A stretch of DNA of 64,000 nt, taken from positions 748,743-812,742 of the forward strand of contig NC_030854.1 of the NCBI RefSeq assembly GCF_000208745.1. Direction: 5' to 3'. Below the pieces are notes generated by a model. It made no database searches. It had not been told where the DNA came from and was given only the letters and a program-made list of their open reading frames with translations. The first letter of the stretch is position 1, and each line of letters opens with the position of its first letter. The stretch is from Theobroma cacao. Taxonomy: Eukaryota > Streptophyta > Magnoliopsida > Malvales > Malvaceae. Below, piece after piece: positions 35,021 through 46,686 of this stretch. Both the position numbers and the translations under genes were made by a program.

Positions 35021-37390
35021 AATCGTAGTTATTAGAGCTTATGATTCCATCTGTATTTGCATTATTTGGTTTCAAAAGACTTAAGAATCTTAATCATGGG
35101 GCACAAATATTTCAAAAGACTTATGATTCCATCAAAATATCCAAAAATTTCTCATACTCGTTTCAAAAGAAATAAAAAAAGGGTCAATTTCTTCGTGGGA
35201 GGGGAGGCATTGATAGTTTTTTTTAAACAGACATTATTATTGTTATTGTACTCTTGGTCTACTTGTCGTGTTGTTCTTGGTATCTAACTAAATAATATGT
35301 TTTGTCTTACTCTGACAGTTTTGTAGAACTGTTTTCATCATCCATTGCCTTGCTTGCTTGTAGAATTCTTGTACTCGCCAAAACAAACCACATGTACCAT
35401 ATGCCTGCATAACATGGAAGGGAAGAGTCATTTTACTTGCTGAAAAGAAATCAATATCAAATCAGATTTCACCATATAATTGGTCCAGTACCTAACACCT
35501 TGTTAATATAATCAGTGCCGACATCAGAAAACATCATAGACAAGTAATTCATAACATTAAGCACACATGTATTCGAACCCACTTCTGATCTTCAAACGTG
35601 AAAACAGACTGTTGGGTCCTTGACTGTCAGAACCCATGGGAAAAGCAGAAGAACTCATGGGAGGCTTCTGTTTGGGCATGGGATATTATTAATAGCAGAA
35701 AAAGGAGCTTTTGTAGTTGGTGGAAGCCATGGCTAGCATTAGCTTATGGGAATAAAGCTAGGTGGGGGAGAAAATGATTACTCTCCAATCTCAGTATAAA
35801 GTGATGGTCCCAACATTTCAACTAGTGTAGGGTCAGTCAATGGCTAATCTCACCTCATTTGAACTACAATCTCCCTATTTTAATCATTTTTTATTGGTTT
35901 GAATACTAAAAAAAAGGTCATGAACATCTCATTTTATCTAAAATAATCTATATTCTTTTATTAAATACAAAAAAAATTCTCAAGCATTTAATTTGTAATT
36001 CAATATTAATCGACATATAATTGTGTGATTATTGATTTAATCACATTATTTATCATGTGATTACATCAATAAGTTACTTCATGTATCACGTAAATATAAA
36101 ATATTAAATTAACCGTTAACTTCTCATTAGAACGAAAAGATTATATGAATACAAAAAATTATGTATTAATATAATAAATTAAGACACAAACGAATAGTTA
36201 CTAACTCTTCGAAAGGTGCAGTTTGGTTATGGTTGACCAACAACGTGAACCGTTCATCTAAAGAGAAGAGACTTTGTTTTCGTTTGTTTAGTCTTTGGGT
36301 CAAGGCTTTAAGGCCTTTGTTAGCCTTGATTGGACTGGATTTGCGCCTCCCAATCTACTCGGAAAAGTACTTTTAGAACATTTTAAGATATTAAATATCG
36401 ATTCTTTTATCTCAAAATATTTTTTTTTGTTTGACTTTAACATAAATTAAGATAAAAATTTCGATTTTAATATTTTGAAAATATAATTGTTCAATATTTT
36501 TTAATATTAAAAAATATAAAATAAAAATATGAGACTAAGAAAATAATGTAATTTTTTTTTATTAAGATTACATATATCGCATATTAGAACGATATAGTAA
36601 TTTTTTTTCGTAAAAGAGAGATTCATCGAACTTTAGCTCATGAGTTTTGTACAATAAGATATTACGTCAATTTTATAGTTTATTTATCGTAAATTTTGAA
36701 TATAACACATTTAAGTTTTAAGGCTAAAGTCTTAAGTTCTTTTTTCTTTACTTATCAATTATATTAATTTTCTTCTTGTTATATGTTCACCATATTAATT
36801 TCATAATGGCTATGGTTTTATGAGAAATATGTTGTGACTTCCTATTTTGGATTAGTCCATGCTATGTATTTTCCAAAAGGACAAAATGCCTTAATAAAAT
36901 ACAAGTATTTGATAATAATATTAAAACTTTTAGGGGGAAAAACAATGTTAATCAAAGTAGTAGTTGGAAAGGATTCAAGACCACAATATCTATTATTTAT
37001 ATTTTATTAAAAGAAGAATAAGGAGAAGAACAAAGCTTAGGATATTCTAAAAATACTTTTTTTTTCTTCAAAATTCTTTTAAATAAATAATTAAAATTGA
37101 GTATTCAATCGGTTTTAATTTGTTCAATGTTAAAATTTTAAAAATAAAATTAACTGAATTCTTATAAATATAATCAAACCAATCGGATTATAATTTAAAA
37201 TTGAAATAATTGAACTTGACTTATATTTACTCAATTTGATCGATTTTTATATTTTTTAATATTTTATATTATATAAAATATTTTTTTGTCAATTTGATTG
37301 TAAATTTTAAATATTAAAAAATAATAAAGTAATTGATCAAAATTAAATAAAAAACTCTTTTAGTTTAGATCGATTTATTCGGTTAAAATG
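35021..37390. other. AT-rich intergenic DNA, no gene seen
   Basis: Very AT-rich, especially 35880-36180 and 36380-37390, with many A and T runs. No open frame with family resemblance, no clear inverted-repeat ends. A slightly richer island lies at 35600-35850. Confidence 0.45.
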
Positions 37391-37700
37391 CATTAATGTA
37401 GACTTTATTATTAATTTCATTTTACGATAAAAAAATCTATTTATAAACTCGCACGTATTAAATAAGAAAAGATTCAAGGAGACTTTACAAAAGGCAATTT
37501 TAAGTATCGAGAATTAATTCAAGTAACTGATTAAAATAAAAAAAAATTAACTGAATTTAATTAGTTTCAATGGATTATTAATTAGAAGTTATTAACGTTG
37601 ACCTTATTGCTAATCTCATTTTAAGATAAAAGAAATTTTCGTACACTCGCACGCACTGGATCAGAAGAGATTCAAGGGGACTTTACATAAAGGCAGAGTT
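37391..37700. repeat. Two diverged copies of an approximately 100 bp block upstream of the thylakoid carrier gene
   Basis: 37395-37495 and 37590-37692 share GACTTTATTATTAATTTCATTTTA-GATAAAA, ACTCGCACG and AGATTCAAGG(A/G)GACTTTACA-AAAGGCA in the same order, offset about 195 bp. The right copy ends about 130 bp before the start codon, so it may overlap the core promoter or leader. Confidence 0.6.
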
Positions 37701-37823
37701 TTTGAGATTTTCAGACCTTTGCGCTCCCTCCTTCCCTCTCTCTCTGCAACGAAACCTCCACTCGCCTTATCTCTTCTCTTTCCTTCATCAACTCTCCAAA
37801 TTCCCAACCCATCCCAATCCACC

Positions 37824-40800
37824 ATGAGAGAAGAGAAACCCATTTTCCGCCTCGAATCCATCCCGGGCCTCACCCCTTTCGAAACGGCGCGTAATGAACC
37901 ATTCCTCGGGAAAGCCTGGCTCGCTTATGGTTTCAAGGACGGCAGCGGCAGTGCTCGTAATTTCGCCTGCCTTTCCATGGCGGAGAAGAGAGAGCAGCGA
38001 CGAGGTTCCGCGCCCACTCCAGGTCAGCTCCTCAACCATCCTTTAGCTGCTCTAGCTTACGTCCCGAAAGACGTGGCCATTTTCGCAGCTGGCGCCATCG
38101 CTGGAGCCGCCGCTAAAACCGTCACTGCCCCTCTCGACCGCATCAAGCTTCTTATGCAGGTTCACTTTTGGCCTCTTTCGTGTTCCTTTGACTTGTGCGT
38201 AGTTGTTCGTTTCATTATGTAAGGAATATTCGTCGGTCGGTTAGTTAGTTAGTTATCACTTAAGAACAGTGTGAATTAAGAAATAAATTACCGTATTAAT
38301 GGACATTTTACCATTTTTTTTCTTTTGTTTGATTGAGAATTGTATTAATTTCCCAGAATCCATTCTTCGTTGTTTTAAAATGTTTTTTTTTTTGTGACAG
38401 ACTCATGGGGTAAGAGCTGGGCAAGAGAGTGCAAAGAAGGCTATTGGTTTCATTGAGGTATATTTTTGGTTTATTTTTCTTGTTCTCAGCTGTGTTTAGC
38501 TCTACTTTCTGTTTCTTTTGCTTTTTTATTCTGGAATTGATAATTTTGTGTTTGATGAAGTTTAGCTGATTAAAGTAGTGGTATGAAATTACATTTAAAA
38601 TGCGGGTTCTATTATGGAATAAATTGCAGGCGATCGTATTGATTGGGAAGGACGAAGGAATTAAAGGGTATTGGAAGGGCAACCTTCCTCAGGTTCATTG
38701 CAATTTTTACTTTCAATCATTATTTCAGAATATATTTTGATTATGTAATTGCAATGATTTATTGAGCTGCTCTTTTATATAGATTTAGTACTAAATGGTT
38801 CAGGTGATTCGAGTTGTACCTTACAGTGCTGTCCAGCTCTTTGCTTATGAAACTTATAAGGTAATAAAATAATATGTACAACCCAATCTTAGCATGGTAC
38901 TCGATATCCCCGGGTGGAATTAGTCATTTGATTTCCATTTCCTATTGAATTCTAGAAACTTTTCAAGGGAAAAGATGGTGAGCTATCTGTTATTGGAAGA
39001 CTTGCTGCTGGAGCTTGTGCTGGCATGACATCAACTTTTGTAAGTGATACAGTAATTGAGCCTTTTTGTATTTTAGTGGTTCTACCTGTCATGCTTCCTA
39101 AAGTTACTGTAATTTTTTTTTTGGAAGTTTCTGTATTTATTATTATTATATTTTTTTCTCAATTAATGGGGAAAACAAGAAAGAGTCTTAATCCATTATG
39201 CATGTTAGGGAGAAATTCTTTCTTCTTGTTAAATTTGTCTTTGACCGGTTAACTTTTGATTTTTGGATTTGGCATTTCTGTCTCCTGAATCTTGGTTCTT
39301 TCATTGATTGCTCAGTGTGTCAGATTTTGAATTTCATTCCCTTTGTTTTTATGTAGATAACATATCCGTTAGATGTCCTGAGACTACGCTTGGCAGTCGA
39401 ACCAGGGTGTCGAACTATGTCTGAGGTTTGTTTAACTCTCTTCATTGTTACCAACAATGAGATGACCAATTTATTGGAAGATGAACCTTAATGTGCTGTT
39501 TCCAGGTTGCCTTAACCATGTTGCAAGAGGAAGGGTTTGCATCTTTTTATTATGGTCTTGGACCTTCTCTCCTTGGCATAGCTCCGTATATTGCTGTGAA
39601 CTTTTGCATTTTTGACTTGTGAGTCCAAATGACACTGCTATTTATAATATGTCATATGAGAACTCAAATTTAAATCTGTCGTACAAATTCTTATGTTGAT
39701 AACAGGGTGAAGAAGGCTTTGCCAGAGAACTATCGCCAGAAGACGCAAGCGTCTCTACTAACTGCTGTGGTGTCAGCTGCTTGTGCCACTCTCACCTGCT
39801 ATCCTTTAGACACAGTGAGAAGACAAATGCAAATGAGGGGTACACCCTACAAATCAGTTTTGGAAGCCATTCCTGGTATGCCAATGTTACTAGTTATATT
39901 TCCATTATTGACAGCAACATAAAATGTACGAAAATCACATCTGCATTTGGCATTTATAACCAGTGTCTTGCATTCGTTTTTTTTCCCTGAGCGCAAAGGG
40001 AGAGCTACATTGACTTGGGTATATCAGAACTTGACTTTGGGTCACATTCCAACTGTTGGTATTTAAGTCCACAATTTAGTATTCACTATCAAATTAAAGT
40101 TTCCTATGTGTTCTGTTCTACCATTTGTTCATGGAAAAGTTAAAACTTGAGACTTGATGGTTTCCTGACTGCAATATATTCTTGCTTGAGCAGGTATTGT
40201 TGAACGTGATGGAGTTATTGGTTTGTACAGAGGATTTGTTCCCAATGCATTGAAAAACCTACCAAATAGCAGGTACACTTCCATTCCTGTCCATTATTTT
40301 TTTTTTCTTTGTAGAATTATATAGTTACCATTTTGGTTTGGAACAAGATGATGTTTGGCTCATATTCATAATGTTCAGTTTAGAACTAGATTATCTTGAG
40401 GCCTTAGTCATATTATTCAGTCAATTTCTTACGCATTAGTGATGTTAACTCAAGTTCTCTAAAGCTCTAGGTAGAGATAGAACTAAGGTAGCTAATATAT
40501 CACATATTTAGGATCTGTTTGGTTTATGCTCTTGTTATTTGCTTTTTTGCTTTTTTTTTTTGGTAAAAATTTAGTTGAAGACGAAAAGCAAAATGTAAAA
40601 AATGAATGGAAAACGAAAGAAAAATAGCAAAAAGCATAAACTAAAATGGAGCCTTAGATATCCCATGGAGTTGCAATCATTCTATAGTGATATTGTAATT
40701 CTTCTTTCACACCATTTGTAAAATATATTTTTTGTTTACAATATGGTTTAGGTGGTTTCAGTCATTGCAGATAGATCTCTGCCTATATGGTTATGCAATT

Positions 40801-41030
40801 GTCTTATGTAGTGGGTGCTCAATATTCTTGCTGCATAATTGAATCAATTTGCAATGAATTTCGAGTTTCACTAAGCTGAGACATTTGTTACTCATTTCAA
40901 CCTCAGCATTAGGCTTACAACCTTTGACATTGTCAAACGACTAATTGCGGCCAGTGAGAAAGAGTTTCAGAAAATTGTGGGGGAAAATAGCCATAAAGAA
41001 AAGCAGGAAACTAATGCTGAACAATCCTGA
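37824..41030 (+). CDS. TAAC: Thylakoid ADP,ATP carrier / PAPS transporter 1 (mitochondrial carrier family)
   Basis: Plastid member of the mitochondrial carrier family. Relatives exchange stromal ATP for lumenal ADP at the thylakoid and PAPS for PAP at the envelope. Exons: 37824-38159, 38401-38457, 38630-38692, 38804-38860, 38956-39039, 39357-39425, 39506-39618, 39706-39875, 40194-40272, 40907-41030; 383 residues. The first roughly 60 residues are Ser/Arg-rich and fit a transit peptide. Three carrier repeats show signatures PLDRIK (103-108), PLDVLR (203-208) and PLDTVR (293-298). The tail is Lys/Glu-rich. The start is the ATG in ACCATGAG; the frame is open further upstream but offers no ATG. 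Intron 9 carries a small MITE. Corresponds by position to At5g01500. Confidence 0.93.
40511..40653. mobile_element. 143 bp MITE in the last intron of the thylakoid carrier gene
   Basis: Ends GGATCTGTTTGGTTTATGC and (inverted) GGCTCCATTTTAGTTTATGC, flanked by TTA on both sides (40508-40510 and 40654-40656). This is the Tourist/PIF-Harbinger pattern. The interior continues as a near foldback (TTTGCTTTTTTGC against GCAAAAAGC). Non-coding. Confidence 0.68.
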
Positions 41031-41949
41031 TCCTTGGAATCCGCATGTCATGGCAATTTTTATGGAGTACCATTTGTTTGCTCTCCAGTTTTTGTGGAGC
41101 TCATGTTCCGCCAGAAGTAGCTATTACTGCAGGAATTACATTTTACTTAGATTACCTGTATGATATGTGAGAATCCTCAAGCTGCCAGCCTACATTTGTG
41201 TTCCCTGTTTAGCCAGAGGTTGCTGTAGTCAAGTTCCCTTTTTTCCATTTTTAGGTGGAACTGGAATTGAAGTTCCATCATAATGGTAGGAAATTTGCAT
41301 TACCAAGTAACCATGTATTGTACATGAACATTCTTGAGCTGCCAGTTCTTTAAATTGCTGGGGCTGTATTGTTGTAAGACAGTTATTTTTGCTAGTCTAG
41401 TACTATGTTTTACATATTTTTTTGGGGTTTGGTCTTTGATTTTGAAAGATTTTTCATGTCAATTTTTTTTATTTTTACGGGGCAAGTAACTTTATTATTA
41501 ATTCACATGCCATATAATCATTTAACAGCAATTGTGATGTAATCATGTCTGCTATTAATATCAATTATCATACATTTTATGTAAATAGGAAATGTAAGTT
41601 GATATTAAATTTGATTGTTGTTAATTTTTTGAGTAAAAATCAAAATCAAATTGCATAAATAAATATAATTTAGGGGCTTTATAAGTTCTCTAGTCTGATA
41701 ATTATCTCCAGCCTCCATTGATGGGCCGAGTTACAAAAGCCCATTGCCCAATAGTCCTTAAATCGGGTTTGCTCCGATTTGGTTGGTTAAGGTGCGAAGA
41801 AACCGGATAGGCGACACCTGGTTTTCCTTCTTCGGCTTCTTCCGTATTCAATTGGTCTTAAGATTTGCAGCGGGAACACTGAGAAGTCAAAAGAGTTCAT
41901 CTTCAATTCAGATAAACTAAAATCTAACAAGCTCAAATCAATCCTAAGA
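41031..41949 (+). promoter_or_regulatory. 3' flank of the carrier gene and promoter of RUS5
   Basis: 3' UTR to about 41420, then AT-rich DNA. At 41719-41765 the words GATGGGCCGAG, AAGCCCATTGCCCAATAG form a site II-type cluster about 190-230 bp before the RUS5 start. A leader of roughly 100 bases follows. No other gene seen. Confidence 0.45.
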
Positions 41950-44900
41950 ATGTCTTGTTCTTACACTTCGCAAATCTCATTTCCTTCACGAATTTTTCCT
42001 TCTCGAAGAAACAGCATCGAAAAGAGACTACGCCATCTTCAAAATCTCCACTCTTCCAAGGAAGGTCAACAAGAGCCTGACGGTGATAGGTATCAGACCC
42101 TTCACCGAACCCATGTTTTGTTTTGCTTCATTTCCTGCATTAACCGTAGTTTCTCTTCTTCTTTTTTCAGGAATAGTGAAAGTCAAGACCAAGTGATATT
42201 AGTAGAAAGATATGGAAATGGTACTATTAAGAGGTCTATACCCCAACATTTCATTCTTGTTTATTTGGTAGGAAGATATGGAAATGGTATTATTGGAAAG
42301 TGGAATCTGAATTGTTGCTCTTGATCAATGTTTCATTATCAGATACATGCTTGGTGATGATTTGCAGATTCGAGCTTTTCTTGGGAAACATGTTTCAACA
42401 AGTAATGAGTTCCAGGACTCGCATTTATCCGACCCAAATTTATCCTGGTTACCAGGCATCCTCAAAGATTTTATCTTGCCCGCTGGTTTACCAGGTAAAC
42501 TAACATCCAACTTTTCCTTCCATTTGCTCTTTGATTCTACTTGTCCTAATAATCAAAGCTATTGGTTAATCAGTATCAACCAACTGACCATGTTTAACTA
42601 GTTGACATCTCTAATCTACTTGGTTATCCTTCTTCGTGATCAATGCAGGATCAGTTTCAGATGATTACTTGCAATACATGTTGTTACAGTTTCCTACGAA
42701 TGTTACTGGATGGATCTGTCACACTCTAGTTACATCAAGTCTTCTAAAGGCATGTCAATCTAACTCCAGCCATTATCCTTACTTGGGTATGTGCCCTAGG
42801 ATATTTCACTCCCTGATTTTGGCTTGAAAGAAGACAACATGCTTTAAACTGTTAAAATGTTGCTTTCTTCAAAAACGGGTGTTATCATCTTCTGGAAGAT
42901 ATAGTTTTCTTTGGTGTCGCTAATTATAATTTGAATTCATTTGGTATCAATTAATATGGATTTTGGATACCGTGAATGATGTTTAGAGTTTGTGAATTTG
43001 CAGATGAGGCTTCCATGGCATTTTCAGATTAGCTTGTTCTTAATGAATCTTTCATCTATTACTGTTACTAACTTACCATTCTATTATGCTTATGTGGCAT
43101 TGTGGAGCTATTAATCATATAAGTTTTCTGACCAGAAAAAAAGGATGGCATAAGTTTTTGTTTCTCTATATTATCAACATCAGTTTAATTGACCATGTAG
43201 TCTTTCTTTTTCAATGAGCTTCTGTTTCTTCTTGGCATCTTGAATGCATTTCTACTTCCCCTTATTTTACTGTCTTTCCCATTATTGCAGGCTGTTGGTG
43301 TTGGATCTTTCTCAGGAACTTCAGCTGCTGCTTCAGCTGCCGCCATTAGGTGAATTTCCATGATTTTATTTTTTTGAAAAGCAGGTGAATTTCCATGATT
43401 TAAGATATCTATATCCATGTCTACGTGAAAGCTTTGTCTATGCTTGATAATGGAAAGAATAAATGTTTTTTCTGCACTTCTCTGTATGCGCGTCTAATTG
43501 ATTCTGTACCTAGTGTAGAGATAACAGAAGTACACAATTATTTTGTTTATATCAAAGTAGTCTTATATGTTATTGAACCATTTACATGACTGTTTGTGTA
43601 GATGGGTGTCCAAAGATGGCATTGGAGCTGTTGGGCGCTTGTTCATTGGTCTGGCAATTATAGAAAGAGCTAAAGTTCGGAAAAGTTATGTGATGAAATT
43701 TATTGGTTACTGTTGCTATTTTTTCAGGTGGCCGATTTGGAAATCTCTTTGACGATGATCCTAAACAGTGGCGCATGTATGCAGACTTCATTGGCAGTGC
43801 TGGAAGGTTTGTTTTTATTGTAGAGTAGTTAAATAATATTAGAATTGATAGAGACCACTGAATGTCTTAATCTTTTGGCAGTATATTTGATCTAACAACT
43901 CAAGTTTATCCTGCCTATTTCCTACCATTGGCATCTCTTGGGAATCTTGCTAAGGTATTGCTCTGGGCATACTGATCCTGATATTTTCTAACAGAGTGTC
44001 ATACCATTATTTATAGTTGCTTTCTATCTATTTCAATTCATGCTCAATAAGTATGTATTTCATGAAAGGGAAAACGGGGAACAACTACCAATCATATTTA
44101 TACCAAGTCCAGTTATATCCGACATAGTCTTTGTTTTTTTTTTTTTTTGAAAAGTGACATAGTCTTTGTTGATTAGTGTAATGACTACATAAAAAGTGCA
44201 AGCATCCACTCTATTTTCCTCTAAATTGTATTACAGAACTATAGTCAGTTCCTTTGTGTCAGTTTTAATGTAAGTGCAAAGTAGCTTTCATTAATTTGCT
44301 GAAGATTGAAATTTGACCAGGCAGTGGCAAGAGGACTAAAAGATCCTTCATTCCGTGTGATTCAAAACCATTTTGCAATCTCAGGAAATCTGGGAGAGGT
44401 GGCTGCTAAGGTAATGTATATTTATATACTGGTAGCATGTATGATTCCTTATAGATTAAAGAGAGCTTTACCTTAATTAAAAACTTTTTTCCCTGTATGA
44501 CTGATATGTAAGGTCAGTTTTACAAAATGAAGTTGTCTTAGTAATTAGTTGACCAATATTTTCAGGAGGAAGTTTGGGAAGTAACTGCTCAGCTGCTTGG
44601 TCTTTATCTTGGCATACTGATCCTGGTGTGTAGTGTAGTTATTCAGGATACTTTCTGGATGGATGTCAATTCATGAGCAACTGAACGTTTCTTGCTTCAA
44701 CATGTTATATTTGAGTATTGACAATCATAAATGCAGGATACTCCTGACCTTGTAAAATCATATCCAGTGTTGGTGTCGACATGGGGAAGCATGCGGCTTC
44801 TTCACCTCTGGTTACGTTATCTGTCACTTTCAGCTCTACGATTTAACACAGTAAGTATGCTCTAGTTCTAACTGACTCCTTTCCCTCAGAGAGGCTGAAT

Positions 44901-45900
44901 CAGGCCTAATATGTGAACTCTATTGGGATAGAGACATAATTAAATGCCAAGTTCTCTATCATAATTGTTTATGTTCTCTTAGAATCAATTTTATGCACAT
45001 GCTGGACAGTGAGGATAAGGGTCAAAGGAAAACTTATAGGAATGCAGAAACAGAGTTCAAGTGTTTGATATGGGTTTCTTTTTTATTTTTTGGACAGATA
45101 AATCTTAAGCGTGCACGTGTTCTGGTAAAATCACATGTTTTACACTCTAGAGTTCCTGGTAAAGTTATATTCCTTTTGAACTATTGCTTATAAGAAATAT
45201 ATTGTTCCAACAGCAACGACCCATTCTTTTTTTTTTGCTCTACAGGATGCAATGAGTGCAATAGGGAAGAAAATATATTGTCATGGCAGAGATTCATAAG
45301 GCCACGGATTATTTTTGGTGTGGCCATGGAGGAGATATTAGGTGGTGGGAGATCCATTTCCATGGTATTGCCTGATTTCTTTTGCTGCTCATATATGAAT
45401 AGTAAATGGATCAATGATGATAATAACAACAAATTTTGCCAGGAAAGATTCCATTTTTGATAATTCAAGCCGCTTTTCTTTTCTTTTTCTTCCTAGAACA
45501 GCTGAGGACTCTCCTGAGAATATATGCAAGGGAAAAATATATTCTCATGGTGAACCAACAGCGAAAAGATTTCGAGGTCTTTGTTTCATTCAAGGTATGT
45601 GTGTAAGTTTTGCATAGCATATTTTCATGAGGTTAACTCTTCAACTTTAATCAGGCCTAAAACTGACTACAGGCTGGTGCTACAAGCATATCAGTCTTGC
45701 GTAGCGTGTGGCAAACTTACTGGCTACACGAAAACCTGAATGTCTCGGAAAATATCTTTGATCAGCTCGTGAAAAGTTTGTCTGAGATGGATGATAGGTT
45801 CAAAGAATTCATCCAACAGTTGGATAATGCTGGATGGGACACTCATCAAATTAATTTGAGGGTCCCCAAGGAAATCTCCATTGATGAATGCCATGTTTAA
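41950..45900 (+). CDS. RUS5: DUF647 protein, Root UVB Sensitive 5 type
   Basis: Member of the RUS (DUF647) family. RUS1/RUS2 act in UV-B sensing and auxin-related growth; the job of RUS5 is poorly known. Exons: 41950-42089, 42171-42233, 42343-42494, 42649-42749, 43291-43349, 43602-43648, 43728-43806, 43882-43954, 44321-44410, 44566-44625, 44737-44850, 45098-45158, 45246-45364, 45502-45594, 45673-45900; 492 residues, phases consistent. The Ser/Arg-rich start could be a plastid transit peptide. Family core phrases: VGVGSFSGTSAAA, RWVSKDGIGA, GGRFGNLFDDDPKQWRMYAD, FRVIQNHFAISGNLGEVAAK and LHLWLRYLSL. Intron 4 uses a GC donor (AAG|GCATGT). Exon 14 must begin after AACAG, because the AG five bases upstream would give an immediate stop. 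Corresponds by position to At5g01510. Confidence 0.93.
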
Positions 45901-46686
45901 GTTTCAACACTCAAAATATGATGATCAAACAGCATATTTTCACACTAGGAACCAGAGCTGCCGTGTGCCCGGAAAGAAAAGTGCACTTGGGCAAAACAGA
46001 CATGCTCTGCATGTTGAGGTACCAGGCAGGCAATGAGCAAAAGTGCCAAGTTTCCCATGCAGCTGAGGCACTGAGCTACTATGGCCACCTGCCATGGTAG
46101 GATCCTTTTGATGGGGCAATAATTCGAGGTTGTACATTGGAGGGACAGTATAAGATTGTTTCCTTTTATTATTTTTGTTATTTTTTACATTAAAAAGGCT
46201 ATAGTTTGTTGTTTCCACCTTTTTATTCTTCATCAAAAGTTATTATAAAATTGAAAGTAAATACTAAAATGTAAGATAATAGTATTTAAAATTTAACATT
46301 AAGTCAAATATTTATTTTATATAAAAGCAACAATGTGCATTTTCATTTTATTTTTTATATTTTACTAAAAAAAAGTACTTTTTCGTCTCATTCTTTTGTC
46401 CAACTTTTCTTTTGAGGATATTTCTTAATATTTTTATTGTTTATATTTATATTAAAAATAATATTGAATATCTATATATCAAAAAGAATTTTATATATTA
46501 ATATAAAATTTGTCAAAATTAAAATTTTTATATTTTCATAAAAATAAAATAAAATAGACGTTGATTACATTTAAACTTTAAACCGCGAAAATGTTTACCG
46601 TTACTTTAAAAGAGAATGAAGTCCCACCTGGCGGCAAAATTGACTAAACCGTCGTCACTGTTCAGGAAAAAGGAAAAACCCTAGCA
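45901..46686. other. 3' flank of RUS5 and promoter of the cis-prenyltransferase
   Basis: 3' UTR to about 46240, then strongly AT-rich DNA, then a GC-richer leader from 46560. No coding sequence recognised. Confidence 0.45.

Noticed and set aside
37719..37823. Upstream extension of the thylakoid carrier frame
   Set aside because: Open, but the first codon is TTG and there is no ATG before 37824, which has a good start context.
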